Source: Marasmitruncus massiliensis (GTDB lineage: Bacteria; Bacillota; Clostridia; Oscillospirales; Ruminococcaceae). Taken from it: a stretch of 64,000 nt of DNA. The notes beneath the pieces are model-generated. The model worked only from the letters and a program-made list of their open reading frames with translations, was not told the origin of the DNA and did not search any database. The position numbers and the translations under genes were made by a program. The DNA is taken from assembly GCF_900186535.1 (NCBI RefSeq), contig NZ_FYDE01000005.1, forward strand, positions 410,895 through 474,894. Direction: 5' to 3'. Positions 1 to 8,696 of this stretch are shown piece after piece. Every line of letters starts with the position of its first letter. Position 1 is the stretch's first letter.

Positions 1-23
1 GACAGCGCGTTCAGTTCCAGCAT
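1..23 (-). CDS. Start of a truncated downstream gene (possible fructuronate reductase)
   Basis: On the minus strand an ATG at 23 opens a frame (MLELNAL...) that runs off the window edge. It follows uxuA by 43 bases in the same orientation, so it is probably the next gene of the hexuronate operon. UxuA is usually partnered with a mannitol-dehydrogenase-family fructuronate reductase (UxuB), but seven residues cannot establish that, and the upstream GAGTGG is only a weak ribosome site. Confidence 0.35.
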
Positions 24-66
24 ACAATCCACTCACTTTCTTGCTTTTATAAATTTAGAAAAGAAA

Positions 67-1149
67 TCACGCTTTGCAGTTTTTCACGATGGCTTCCCAT
101 AAGCCGTTCAGGTAGGTGGCACCCAACGCGCGGTCGTACAGGCCATAGCCGGGACGGCCAACCTCGTCCCAGATCATACGCCCGTGGTCGGGACGCACAT
201 AGGTATCGGGGCAGGTTTCGTAGATGGCTTTCATGATCTCGTACATATCCAAATCGCCGGTACTGGAGAGATGCGCACTTTCCCTGAAGCAGCGGTCGCT
301 TCCCAGGTGTTTGATGTTGCGCACATGCATCGCGCCGATGCGGTCCATTTCGCCGAAATGACGGATGAGCGCCGGGATGTCATTGTTTACATTGCTGCCT
401 AAAGAGCCGGTGCAGAGGCAAACCGTATTGCAGGGGCTGTCGTGAAGAGCAACGATTTTATCATAGCCGGCCTGATCGTGTGCCAGACGGGGCAGCCCGA
501 AAATCGGCCAGCCCGGATCGTCCGGATGGCAGGCCATTTTTACGCCCACTTCTTCGCATACGGGAATGATGCCGTCCAGAAAATATTTGAAGTTTTCCAG
601 CAGCTTTGCCTGGTCCACACCTTTGTACAGTTCCAGGGTTTTTTCCAGTTCGGAAAGACGATCCGGTTCCCAGCCCGGCAGAGTGAACCCGTTGCTCTGG
701 GATGCGGTGCGTTTCACGATCTCGATCGGGGTGAGATCGCCAAGTTCCTTTTCGTCAAAATACAGACTATTGCTGCCATCTTCGGGGATTTCCCGGGCCA
801 GATCGGTGCGCAGCCAGTCCAGCACCGGCATAAAGTTATAAATGATTACCTTAATACCGTATTTTGCCAGGTTGCGGATTGTGATTTTGTAATTTTCAAT
901 GTATTGGTCGCGTGTGGGCAGCCCCAGTTTGATATCCTCGTGAACATTCACGCTTTCAATTACTTCACATTCTAAACCGGCCGCATGTACCTCATCAACG
1001 TAGGACTTGATCTCATTTTCTTCCCATACCTCGCCGGCAGCTTTATAGTCCAGCAGACCCATAATGCCGCTCATGCCGGGAATCTGTTTAATTTGTTTCA
1101 GGGTAATTGAATCGCTGCCAGATCCATACCAGCGGAATGTCATTTTCAT
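67..1149 (-). CDS. uxuA: Mannonate dehydratase UxuA
   Basis: Dehydrates D-mannonate to 2-keto-3-deoxygluconate in cytosolic hexuronate breakdown. The 360-residue length and the N-terminus [17 protein letters not shown] are typical of the family. The barrel carries the expected metal-site segments [27 protein letters not shown] and RPDHGRMIW. The start at 1149 has GGGAG upstream; an ATG at 1143 is an in-frame alternative. It is the last complete gene of a minus-strand operon behind a manA-like gene and a TRAP transporter, so the transporter probably imports a hexuronate or aldonate. A hairpin precedes it, which may lower its expression relative to the transporter. Confidence 0.96.
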   Translation of the reverse strand: MKMTFRWYGSGSDSITLKQIKQIPGMSGIMGLLDYKAAGEVWEENEIKSYVDEVHAAGLECEVIESVNVHEDIKLGLPTRDQYIENYKITIRNLAKYGIKVIIYNFMPVLDWLRTDLAREIPEDGSNSLYFDEKELGDLTPIEIVKRTASQSNGFTLPGWEPDRLSELEKTLELYKGVDQAKLLENFKYFLDGIIPVCEEVGVKMACHPDDPGWPIFGLPRLAHDQAGYDKIVALHDSPCNTVCLCTGSLGSNVNNDIPALIRHFGEMDRIGAMHVRNIKHLGSDRCFRESAHLSSTGDLDMYEIMKAIYETCPDTYVRPDHGRMIWDEVGRPGYGLYDRALGATYLNGLWEAIVKNCKA

Positions 1150-1180
1150 AGTGGGATTCTCCCTTCCAGTATTTTTTTAA

Positions 1181-1216
1181 TAAGGCACAGAAACCGGGAC
1201 CGGATTCTGCGCCTTA
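1181..1216 (-). terminator. Hairpin between dctM and uxuA
   Basis: Imperfect inverted repeat (TAAGGC/GCCTTA and CAGAA/TTCTG arms around CCGG) in the 103-base gap. On the minus strand it is followed by a short T- and A-rich stretch. It could be a partial terminator or a processing hairpin between the transporter genes and uxuA. Confidence 0.5.
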
Positions 1217-1252
1217 AAAAGCGACGAAGTCTTATCAAGCGCGAAGTTGCGC

Positions 1253-2533
1253 TTACGCGCCGTAAACCAGATTAGGCAGCCAAAGCACAGCCTGCGGGAA
1301 CAGCACCATAAACACGACCACCAGAAGTACTGCCAGATAGAACGGCCAGCCGTATTTTACGGTCTCCTCAACCGGACAACCCATGATATCCGAGGTGGTG
1401 TATAAGGCAGTGCCCACGGGCGGGGTCATAACGCCAAAAGTAACGCAGGTCATCATGATCATTCCAAAGACGACCGGATCGACGCCAACGCTCTGCATAA
1501 CGGGAAGCAGGATCGGCGTAAGGATCAGGGCGATTACGGTAGTTTCCATGAACATGCCGCAGAACAGGAGGAAAAGGATGACCAGCACCAGCAGGGCGGT
1601 GGGGTTAGAGGTGATGGCAACCAGACCGCCTGCAATTGTGGTGGTCAAATCGTCATACACTACGCCGTAGCCAAAAATACCGGAAAAAGCCAAAATAATG
1701 GTAATAACGGTAACATCCTTCACGGAATCCTTCATGGTAACCATAAAGGTTTCCCAGTTCAGCTCACGATAGACCACCACGCCCACAAACAAAGCGTACG
1801 CCACAGCGAACGCCCCGGATTCGGAAGGGCTCATAATGCCGAACCGGATCAGTGCGATGAGCATGAAGGGAAAGATCAGCGCCCAGATACTCTCGATAAG
1901 CGCCTTCCCGATTTCTTTAAAGCTGGCACGCTTTGCGTGTTCGGGCTTGTAACCGAAGTGCCGGGCAGAAAGGCTGCATGCGACCATCAAAAAGGCGCAC
2001 ATCAGAAATCCGGGGACCCACCCTGCCAAAAACAGACGGCCAATGGATACTTCACCCACAGTACCGTAGATAATCAGCCCCATGCTGGGCGGTATGGTAG
2101 CAACGATGAGACCGGATAAACCGTTAATGGCTGCGCTCCAGCCTTTTGCATAACCCAGGCGGTTCATCTCGGGGCCCAAAATGCGTGTTTCCATTGCGGC
2201 ATCGGCCACAGCGGAACCGGATACGCCGCCCATCAGGGTTGACATGACGCAGGAAACCTGACCCAGATTGCCGTACATATGTCCGGTGCACACGTTTGCC
2301 AGCTTCATCAGCCGCTTTGTGATGCCACAGCTGTTCATCAGGTTACCCGCCAAAATAAACAGCGGAATTGCAAGCATCGTGAAGCTTTGGCTTGTGGAGA
2401 TAGATTTCTGTACTAAAACGCTCATTGGCAGGTCGCGAACAACAAAAAATGTGAAGCCTGAAAGGCCAATCGAAAAGGCCACAGGCATGCCCAAAATCAA
2501 AAATACTAAAAAGACTGCAATCGCTATGCCCAT
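1253..2533 (-). CDS. dctM: TRAP transporter large permease (DctM family)
   Basis: Large membrane subunit (426 residues) of a tripartite ATP-independent periplasmic-type transporter, driving substrate import with an ion gradient. The sequence is hydrophobic throughout, with DctM signatures such as LMGGVSGSAVADAAM, IPPSMGLIIYG and TPPVGTALYTT. I place the start at 2533: the dctQ stop and this start form TAATG, and GGGGGG lies seven bases upstream. The ATG at 2548 would lie within that ribosome-binding stretch. It works with the dctQ and dctP genes directly upstream. The substrate is inferred from the neighbouring uxuA to be a sugar acid. Confidence 0.94.
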   Translation of the reverse strand: MGIAIAVFLVFLILGMPVAFSIGLSGFTFFVVRDLPMSVLVQKSISTSQSFTMLAIPLFILAGNLMNSCGITKRLMKLANVCTGHMYGNLGQVSCVMSTLMGGVSGSAVADAAMETRILGPEMNRLGYAKGWSAAINGLSGLIVATIPPSMGLIIYGTVGEVSIGRLFLAGWVPGFLMCAFLMVACSLSARHFGYKPEHAKRASFKEIGKALIESIWALIFPFMLIALIRFGIMSPSESGAFAVAYALFVGVVVYRELNWETFMVTMKDSVKDVTVITIILAFSGIFGYGVVYDDLTTTIAGGLVAITSNPTALLVLVILFLLFCGMFMETTVIALILTPILLPVMQSVGVDPVVFGMIMMTCVTFGVMTPPVGTALYTTSDIMGCPVEETVKYGWPFYLAVLLVVVFMVLFPQAVLWLPNLVYGA

Positions 2534-3015
2534 TAGTTTGCCCCCCATTCGTTAACAGGTGTTTTGATGGCCTGTACCATACGGATCGCTTGCGAAACAA
2601 TCATCAGCAGCGCACCGACCGGAACCGACGCGGTAACCCAGGCATAGCTGATCCTCAGTGTGGAGATGCTGCGCTGAATGCCGGTCATGACCATTGTGTA
2701 ACCATATCGCACCAGTATACATAAAAACGCAAGGATGATGATTTGAAACAGAATGCTTAGCCATTTTTGAATTGTTTGGGGAAAATACTTCACGATAACA
2801 TCGATTCCAATCAGGCGTGTGTTGCGAATTGCCAAATCACTGCCCAGGAAAATCATCCAGGCAAACGCCACCAAAGCGGCGTCCTGCGCCCAGTTCAGCG
2901 GATGCTTAAATGCGCGAAACATGGCAGATATGAAAACCAATGCCGCGATGCCGAAAAGAAGGACGATTGCAAATATCTGCTCAAATTTGCAGAATGTTTG
3001 ATATATTTTTTTCAT
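2533..3015 (-). CDS. dctQ: TRAP transporter small permease (DctQ family)
   Basis: Small membrane subunit of the TRAP transporter, about 160 residues with four predicted membrane spans (roughly residues 16-35, 50-68, 88-110 and 128-150). It has the DctQ-typical FAWMIFLGSDLAIRNTRLIG segment after span 2. The ATG at 3015 is preferred over the TTG at 3021 because GGGAG lies nine bases upstream of it. It overlaps dctM by one base (TAATG), which implies translational coupling and equal stoichiometry of the two membrane subunits. Confidence 0.92.
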   Translation of the reverse strand: MKKIYQTFCKFEQIFAIVLLFGIAALVFISAMFRAFKHPLNWAQDAALVAFAWMIFLGSDLAIRNTRLIGIDVIVKYFPQTIQKWLSILFQIIILAFLCILVRYGYTMVMTGIQRSISTLRISYAWVTASVPVGALLMIVSQAIRMVQAIKTPVNEWGAN

Positions 3016-3068
3016 CTTCAATATCTCCCATAAGTAGGTTTCGGTTTATTGAATTCGAATAGAAAAAG

Positions 3069-3106
3069 AAAAGCCTGAACGAGCGGTAACGCCCGTCCAA
3101 GCTTTT
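3069..3106 (-). terminator. Intercistronic hairpin after dctP
   Basis: Long imperfect stem with AAAAGC/GCTTTT arms and a GCG-TTAC-CGC apex between dctP and dctQ; the minus strand continues as CTTTTTC. This fits a leaky terminator or mRNA-stabilising structure that leaves the binding protein in excess over the permease. Confidence 0.55.
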
Positions 3107-3152
3107 GTTCCCTTGACTCGGGTTCCGGCAAATTTTGTTTAGGAAAACAAAA

Positions 3153-4196
3153 TCAGGCTTCTTTGCCGATCTCAGCGTAGATCTTCTCGCGCAGCTCGGT
3201 CCAACCCATTTTCTCGTAAGCGGCCTTGGCGGCTTCCTTGAAAGCTTCTTTGTCCACTTCCACAATTTCCATACCGTTGTCTACGAGGGTTTTCTCCATC
3301 TCCGGCTGCAGGCTCTCTACCTTCTTGGCATTTTCATAAGCGCTGCCATAAGCGTCATTCAGAAGGATTTCCTGATACTCTGCGGGCAGGGAGGAGAACC
3401 AAGCTTCACCGGTAATCAGGCAGTTGACCAGATTGATGTGCTCGGTCTTATCCACGTATTTGCAGACCTCATAGATATGGGTGGAAACAGCGCTGGTGTT
3501 TTGCACTTCGCAGCCGTCGATGACCTTGGTCTGAATGCTGTTGTACACTTCGCTCCATGCGACAGAGTAAGCGGTAGCCCCCATGCTTTCGATGCTGTTG
3601 ACCCAGGGATCAGCGCCGGGGGTACGGATGACCTGCCCCTTCAAGTCGGCGGGAGTGGTAGCTTTCTTGTTGGTCATGAAGGAGCGGGCGCCGTCATAAA
3701 AGTTAAAGCACAGTACGCGGATACCCTGATCTACCAACTCATCCTGCCAGCCCTGGAAAATGTCGGTATCCATTACTTTGCATGCCTCGTCATAGTTGTC
3801 GACCAGATATGCCATGTTGAAAATTCCCATGTCGTAAACATAGTTGCTCATACGGGCGGCATCGGTCAGAACAGCAATGTTCATGCCCTGCAGCGCCTGA
3901 TCAATCATGTCCTCTTCCGCGCCCAGCTGGCTGGAAGGATAAATGGTGATCTTCACGCCGCCGTTGGTGTCTTCTGCAACCCTGTCAGCAATGGCCTGCA
4001 GTCCCTCTACGATAGGAGCGGTCTCAGCCTGGGTAGTGGAAACTTTCAGCTCATAGACCTTATCGGGCGCGGCATCCTTCGCGGAATCTGCGCTCTCCGA
4101 GGCGGCGGCAGAAGAACTGCCGGAAGCAGAACCGCCACAAGCGGCCAGGCTTAGTGACATCGTCATTGCCAAAACTAATGCAAGAGTCTTTTTCAT
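3153..4196 (-). CDS. dctP: TRAP transporter solute-binding lipoprotein (DctP family)
   Basis: Extracellular substrate receptor of the TRAP system, 347 residues. It has a lipoprotein signal (MKKTLALVLAMTMSLSLAAC, cleavage before the Cys), a Ser/Ala-rich linker, then the DctP fold. Family marks include the SSQLGAEEDMIDQALQG segment and LKGQVIRTPGADPWVNSIE, which carries the conserved Arg that clamps the substrate carboxylate. The start at 4196 has AGGAGG twelve bases upstream. It sits between the manA-like gene and dctQM, with a hairpin behind it. Ligand identity is not readable from sequence; a hexuronate or aldonate is inferred from uxuA. Confidence 0.94.
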   Translation of the reverse strand: MKKTLALVLAMTMSLSLAACGGSASGSSSAAASESADSAKDAAPDKVYELKVSTTQAETAPIVEGLQAIADRVAEDTNGGVKITIYPSSQLGAEEDMIDQALQGMNIAVLTDAARMSNYVYDMGIFNMAYLVDNYDEACKVMDTDIFQGWQDELVDQGIRVLCFNFYDGARSFMTNKKATTPADLKGQVIRTPGADPWVNSIESMGATAYSVAWSEVYNSIQTKVIDGCEVQNTSAVSTHIYEVCKYVDKTEHINLVNCLITGEAWFSSLPAEYQEILLNDAYGSAYENAKKVESLQPEMEKTLVDNGMEIVEVDKEAFKEAAKAAYEKMGWTELREKIYAEIGKEA

Positions 4197-4277
4197 GGGT
4201 AATAGTGTCCTCCTTATTCATATCTGCAAACGGCATAATGCCGAATACATCATTTAGTATGGTTTGCTGAATCCGGG

Positions 4278-5351
4278 TCAGTCCAGCGCAGGGGGCAGGC
4301 ATTCTACCAAGTGGAAACTTTCACCTGCTAATTGGAGGTTTTGTACGCCCGCAGGTACAACCAGATAATCGCCCTGTTTCAGGGAAAGCGTTTCTTCTCC
4401 GTTGGAAGCGCTTCCGCTTCCGCTAAGTACGGCGAATGCCGAAAGCCGCTGCGGTCGTTGCAGAATGCATTTCCCTTCCACCAGCAGGCTGCGCATGGAA
4501 AACAGCTTTGTGTAACGCGCGTCAATGAGCGATGTTATGGTACAGCAGGGCAAGCTGGTTACTTGCGGCTCTACCTTCCAGCGTTTCCGGGTCTCCTCCA
4601 GTGAAAGCCCTTCATAATGGAAGCAGTCCAGCATTTTTTCAAATCCGACGCCCTGGTGGCACTGATTTAAATGGATGTGCAGGCCGCCGGGGGTCACAAG
4701 CTCGGTGCGCATGGTGTAATCGGTGGGCTCCTGCACTTCCGCCAGAAAGCATCCCTGTCCGATGGCATGGGGTACGCCGCCGCAGATGAGGTAAGAATCT
4801 CCCGGCTTCACCGGGATGCGATGCAGACATTCCAGCATACCGGAAATGTCCTGCTGATCAAACAAGGCCTTCCATCGCTGGCGGGTAATGCCCGGTTTGA
4901 AGCCAAAGTAAATGCAGGCGTCTTCGCCGCCCAGAATATACCACGCCTCGGTCTTGCCATAATCCGAATGAAATACCTGTTTTGCATAGTCCTTGTCCGG
5001 GTGCACCTGAATGGTAAGCCGTTCGCCGGCATCAATCATCTTAATTAGTATACCCAGAACACTGCCAAATTTTTCAGCATGTGCCGCGCCGAACCAGCCT
5101 TCCGGGTCTTCTTCAAACAACGTTTTCAGTTTGGGCTGTCCCGGCAGATTCAGCACCCGGCTCAGTCCTTCCGGGATTTTTTCCCGGCCGGGGTTGCTGG
5201 CCATTACCGTAGACGCAATCCAATCCTCGGGAAAGTTGCCGTCGGCTCCAGCGGAGCGGCCACGCCATTCATCAATACGCTTTCCGCCCTTGTATGTACG
5301 CCAGACGCGGGTTTCGCCCACCTGCAGCAGCTTGGTTTGCAATTGCTTCAA
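4278..5351 (-). CDS. Class I mannose-6-phosphate isomerase-like protein
   Basis: Cupin-type zinc isomerase family, 357 residues. Zinc ligands are visible in QVHPDKDYAKQ, GKTEAWYIL and GGVPHAIGQGCFLAEVQEP. The N-terminus contains KGGKRIDEWRGRS and EDWIASTV, as in the class I family found beside sugar operons in Clostridia. The start is TTG at 5351, with GGGAG nine bases upstream; no ATG fits better. It is the first gene of the operon with dctPQM and uxuA. A mannose-6-phosphate isomerase has no obvious step in mannonate degradation, so its true substrate may differ. Promoter and operator lie 70-100 bases upstream. Confidence 0.82.
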   Translation of the reverse strand: MKQLQTKLLQVGETRVWRTYKGGKRIDEWRGRSAGADGNFPEDWIASTVMASNPGREKIPEGLSRVLNLPGQPKLKTLFEEDPEGWFGAAHAEKFGSVLGILIKMIDAGERLTIQVHPDKDYAKQVFHSDYGKTEAWYILGGEDACIYFGFKPGITRQRWKALFDQQDISGMLECLHRIPVKPGDSYLICGGVPHAIGQGCFLAEVQEPTDYTMRTELVTPGGLHIHLNQCHQGVGFEKMLDCFHYEGLSLEETRKRWKVEPQVTSLPCCTITSLIDARYTKLFSMRSLLVEGKCILQRPQRLSAFAVLSGSGSASNGEETLSLKQGDYLVVPAGVQNLQLAGESFHLVECLPPALD

Positions 5352-5419
5352 TTTATGGGTCTCCCTTCCAATCTATAGCAGGTTATGAATGAACTATTTC
5401 AACTCTATGAACATTCTAA

Positions 5420-5448
5420 ATAATAACACTAGTATACTAGAAAATCAA
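5420..5448 (-). promoter_or_regulatory. Promoter of the uxuA operon with GntR-type operator
   Basis: On the minus strand, TTGATT (5448-5443) and TATTAT (5425-5420) are separated by 17 bases. The spacer contains the perfect 12-base palindrome CTAGTATACTAG (5429-5440). TAGTATACTA fits the TNGT-N-ACNA pattern of FadR/UxuR-type GntR repressors. No GntR gene lies in the window. The remaining 5449-5680 stretch upstream of the VOC gene shows no convincing gene. Confidence 0.72.
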
Positions 5449-5680
5449 TTATAAGTATCGCTAAATATCTGAATCGAGTTTTGTGCATATTATTTAAAAA
5501 TTATGAGATTTACAGACCACGTGAAAATGCAGAGAATGGGTTTACAGTTTGCTTCGGGCGGATTTCCTATGAGCTTAAAAATGACATGCTTTGTCGGTTC
5601 ATTTTTGTTGAAATAGTGGTAAACTGGAGTGGAGAAATCCAAAATAATGCAATCTATTTGAAAAGTGGAGGAGAACTGAG

Positions 5681-6157
5681 ATGAATTATCAATGTACCCT
5701 GCTCGCCGTTCGTGATATGGAGCGATCAAAACGCTTTTACTGTGACCTTCTGGGTATGACGGTCACCGCTGATTTCGGAGCAAACGTCACGCTTTCAGAC
5801 CGCATCGCGCTTCAGACGTTCGACACCTGGAAAAGCTTTATCCAAAGGGAAGAAAATAGTATTACCTTAGGGCATAATTCCACAGAACTATACTTTGAGG
5901 AAAGCAATATGGACGGTTTTCTGGCGCGTCTTGCCGAAACACCGGGTATTGAATATGTCCACACACCCCAAGAACATGCATGGGGACAGCGGGTGGTCCG
6001 CTTTTATGATCCCGACCGGCACATCATCGAGGTGGGTGAAAATATGGGCATGGTGGTAAAAAGGTTTCTCAACAGCGGCCTTTCGGCCGAGCAGACAGCG
6101 AAACGCATGGATGTGCCGGTGGAGTATGTGCAATCGTGCGTTGAGGGACTCTTTTAA
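5681..6157 (+). CDS. VOC superfamily (glyoxalase/bleomycin-resistance-like) protein
   Basis: 158 residues. The beta-alpha-beta-beta-beta layout of a VOC domain fills residues 1-125 (CTLLAVRDMERSKRFYCDLLGM; VRFYDPDRHIIEVGENMG). The usual N-terminal metal-ligand His is Gln or Cys here, so a glyoxalase reaction is doubtful, though the C-terminal Glu (IIEVGE) is present. A helical tail (SAEQTAKRMDVPVEYVQSC) resembles a short helix-turn-helix. GGAGGAG lies nine bases before the ATG. It is a single gene divergent from the uxuA operon. Function unknown; binding of a small molecule or antibiotic is possible. Confidence 0.85.
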   Translation: MNYQCTLLAVRDMERSKRFYCDLLGMTVTADFGANVTLSDRIALQTFDTWKSFIQREENSITLGHNSTELYFEESNMDGFLARLAETPGIEYVHTPQEHAWGQRVVRFYDPDRHIIEVGENMGMVVKRFLNSGLSAEQTAKRMDVPVEYVQSCVEGLF

Positions 6158-6320
6158 TCTGCATTCCAGGATGTCAATGAAATTTCTCCGGCTATGGCGG
6201 CTTTGTTATTTATAAGACAGCGAAGATTATCGCATACTTTGCGACCATACTATATAATATATAGAAAGGATAAGCCGGTAACATACCCGTACATACAAGA
6301 TAAAAAAGGATGATGATTTC

Positions 6321-7034
6321 ATGTATCACGCAGGGTTGTTCTGGGTTTCGGTGTTTCTTTCGTCCGCTTTTTCCTATCTGATTGGAAGCATCAGCTTTTC
6401 GATTCTGTTTACACGGCTTTTTTACAACAATGTGGATATCCGGACGCTGGGGAGCGGCAATGCGGGCCTGACCAATGTCCTGCGCTCTGTGGGGTGGAAG
6501 GCAGGCGTTTTTACATTCCTGTTTGATTTCCTAAAAGGAGCGGTTTCTGTGATTGCGGGCAGGGCGATTTTTCAGTATTATTGCCAGCAGAGCGGCGCAC
6601 CCGCCTATTTTCAGCAGTACGGCGCGTTAATCGCCGGACTGATGTGCGTGGTCGGACATGTCTATCCGCTTTACTTTCATTTTAAGGGCGGAAAAGGGAT
6701 TTTATCATCGGCCGCGGTAGTTGTCTTTTATGACTGGCGGCTGTTTGCGATTGTGTTCATCGTATTTGCGGCTGTGTTTATTATTTCAAAAATTGTATCT
6801 CTTTCCTCAATCATCGCGGCGTTCAGTTTTCCATTTGTGCACTGCCTGGTTCTTTCTTTCTGGGACTACCGCACCGGCAGATTTCCTTACGGAACACCCC
6901 CGATCTCTTATCTGTGGATTACGACGGCTCTGGCGGCAGGGATTTCCGGTCTGCTGATCTATAAGCACAAACCCAATATCAAGCGATTAAAGAACGGAAC
7001 CGAAAAAAAGTTTACCTTGAAGCGGCAATCATAA
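6321..7034 (+). CDS. plsY: Glycerol-3-phosphate acyltransferase PlsY
   Basis: Membrane acyltransferase that moves an acyl group from acyl-phosphate to glycerol-3-phosphate, the first step of phospholipid synthesis. 237 residues with several membrane spans. The three PlsY motifs are visible: the GSIS region near residue 22, LGSGNAGLTNVLRSVG near residue 50, and GHVYPLYFHFKGGKGI near residue 115. There is a C-terminal basic tail. It converges on the glycerol catabolic operon, which consumes the same substrate, and ends in a shared bidirectional terminator. Slightly longer than the usual 190-220 residues. Confidence 0.94.
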   Translation: MYHAGLFWVSVFLSSAFSYLIGSISFSILFTRLFYNNVDIRTLGSGNAGLTNVLRSVGWKAGVFTFLFDFLKGAVSVIAGRAIFQYYCQQSGAPAYFQQYGALIAGLMCVVGHVYPLYFHFKGGKGILSSAAVVVFYDWRLFAIVFIVFAAVFIISKIVSLSSIIAAFSFPFVHCLVLSFWDYRTGRFPYGTPPISYLWITTALAAGISGLLIYKHKPNIKRLKNGTEKKFTLKRQS

Positions 7035-7067
7035 AAGAACGGCCTGCATTATGCGGGCCGTTCTTTT
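7033..7067. terminator. Bidirectional terminator between plsY and the glp operon
   Basis: 17-base stem AAAAGAACGGCC(T)GCAT with a G-T wobble, overlapping the plsY stop codon. The terminal A/T runs give a U-tract in both directions between two converging genes. Confidence 0.85.
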
Positions 7068-7075
7068 ATGTCTTT

Positions 7076-7429
7076 TCACAGGAGTTCTTTTGTCGCGATA
7101 ATATTTGCCGGTGAACCGCACACGTTGGGGAGAACGACGTCCCCAAGATGTACCGGCAGGGTAACCGAGTGTCCTGCAACCTCGTTCAGGCAGTCGAAAA
7201 TTTTGCTTTTATCAATCGGTTCGGAAGTCCTGACCGGAAGCGGATGGCGGCAGCCCCTCACCGGCATGAGCGCCGTAACCGTTCTTTTCGGCGCGGTCAA
7301 TTCCTCCTGCGCGTATTTTTTTCCGACATTGCAGGTATACCCGCTGAGCGAATGGATTTCCCCGTTTTCCAGAACCGCGGAAATACGGCATCCGATCGGG
7401 CATCCGATACAAGTGATTTCCTTCACCAT
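7076..7429 (-). CDS. DUF1667 cysteine-rich redox protein
   Basis: 117 residues with an N-terminal cysteine motif CIGCPIGC plus a further Cys about 18 residues on, resembling the [4Fe-4S] site at the N-terminus of molybdopterin oxidoreductases. The C-terminus has a conserved-looking GDVVLPNVCGSPANIIATKE. It follows the FAD oxidoreductase by one base. In Firmicutes this family travels with a GlpA-like and a FAD/NAD oxidoreductase as a three-gene anaerobic glycerol-3-phosphate dehydrogenase. A role as electron-transfer or Fe-S subunit is inferred from that context only. Confidence 0.87.
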   Translation of the reverse strand: MVKEITCIGCPIGCRISAVLENGEIHSLSGYTCNVGKKYAQEELTAPKRTVTALMPVRGCRHPLPVRTSEPIDKSKIFDCLNEVAGHSVTLPVHLGDVVLPNVCGSPANIIATKELL

Positions 7430-7430
7430 C

Positions 7431-8696
7431 TCATGACGCCTCCACTTTCACGGTAAGATCATCGGCATCCGCAATCTGCCTGAGCACTTCCGGCTTCAGT
7501 TTGAGGCTGACCATTTCCCCCGGTGTGAGGATGCGGCTGGTACGCCTGTAGATCTCTTTTTCACCCGCTGTCACACAGACTTTCGCGTTTTGATAGACGT
7601 TTTTGGGACGGAACATGAGGGTGATCGGCTGATCCGCGTTTCCCACATGGATTTTCTGCGGTACGGCGCCCGACACGCCGAACCCGCTGATGACCGGCAC
7701 AGTTTTCAGGTCTTGGTTCAGGGTATCGGCGATATACCGCCATGCTGTCGCTCCTGCCTTTTCGGCTTCTTCCGAGACGAAATCCACCAGGTCATGCACA
7801 TGCAGGACATTGCCGCAGGAGAAAATGCCTTCCACCGAGGTTTGCAGAGTTTCGTCCACCGTCGGGCCGCCGGTCGCGCCGCACAGTTCAATCCCTGCCA
7901 TCCGGCTGAGCTCGTTTTCCGGAATCAGGCCGACGGAAAGCAGCAGCGTGTCGCACGCAAAATACTGTTCGGTGCCCGCAATTGGCAGTTTGGTCTCGGG
8001 GTCTACCTGCGCGACCGTTACTCCTTCCAGCCGTTCCCGTCCGGAAATATCCACCACCGTATGGTTCAGCAGGAGCGGGATATCGTAATCGTCCAGGCAC
8101 TGCACAATGTTTCGCTTGAGGCCGGAGGAAAACGGCAGAAGCTCCACGCAGGCGAGCACTTTCGCGCCCATGAAGGTCATTCGTCTCGCCATAATCAGGC
8201 CAATATCCCCGGAGCCCAGAATCACAACGCGCTGCCCGGGCATGATCCCTTCCAGATTGACAAACTTCTGCGCGGTGCCCGCCGTATAAATGCCCGAACA
8301 TCTCCAGCCCGGGATGGCAAGCGCCCCGCGGGGACGTTCCCTGCATCCCATTGCCAGGATGACCGCCTTCGCCTGAAAATGCTGCAGCCCGTTGCTGCGG
8401 TTGACGGCGGTCACCTGTTTCCCTTTGGTGATTTCAATGACCATGGTGCTGCACTGATAGGGTATTTGACAGGCGATGACCCGGTCGATATACTTCTGCG
8501 CATATTCGGGTCCGGTCAGCTCTTCCTGAAAGGTATGCAAGCCGAACCCGTTGTGGATGCACTGCCGAAGGATTCCCCCCAGCGTATCTTCCCGCTCCAG
8601 AATCAAGATATCCCGACAGCCCTGCTCGTAGGCGGAAACAGCGGCAGCCAGACCGGCAGGCCCGCCGCCGATAATCAGCAGATCGACATTACGCAT
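7431..8696 (-). CDS. NAD(P)/FAD-dependent oxidoreductase, glp operon
   Basis: 421 residues. An N-terminal FAD Rossmann motif (LLIIGGGPAGLAAAVSAYEQG), a second nucleotide-binding motif (VVILGSGDIGLIMARRMTFMG, near residue 160) and a FAD-site ATG-type segment SVEGIFSCGNVLHVHDL match the pyridine nucleotide-disulfide oxidoreductase class without the disulfide. The start at 8696 (MRNVDLL) is chosen over the 8750 ATG because homology begins there; it overlaps the upstream glpA-like gene by 8 bases. It probably passes electrons from glycerol-3-phosphate oxidation to NAD or another acceptor, together with its two neighbours. Confidence 0.9.
   Translation of the reverse strand: MRNVDLLIIGGGPAGLAAAVSAYEQGCRDILILEREDTLGGILRQCIHNGFGLHTFQEELTGPEYAQKYIDRVIACQIPYQCSTMVIEITKGKQVTAVNRSNGLQHFQAKAVILAMGCRERPRGALAIPGWRCSGIYTAGTAQKFVNLEGIMPGQRVVILGSGDIGLIMARRMTFMGAKVLACVELLPFSSGLKRNIVQCLDDYDIPLLLNHTVVDISGRERLEGVTVAQVDPETKLPIAGTEQYFACDTLLLSVGLIPENELSRMAGIELCGATGGPTVDETLQTSVEGIFSCGNVLHVHDLVDFVSEEAEKAGATAWRYIADTLNQDLKTVPVISGFGVSGAVPQKIHVGNADQPITLMFRPKNVYQNAKVCVTAGEKEIYRRTSRILTPGEMVSLKLKPEVLRQIADADDLTVKVEAS

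Noticed and set aside
3135-4154. 339-codon plus-strand frame opposite the first dctP
   Set aside because: Shadow of a well-supported lipoprotein gene; no signal or motif.
5481-5684. 67-codon plus-strand frame before the VOC gene
   Set aside because: No ribosome site, overlaps the VOC start and has no recognisable features; treated as intergenic.
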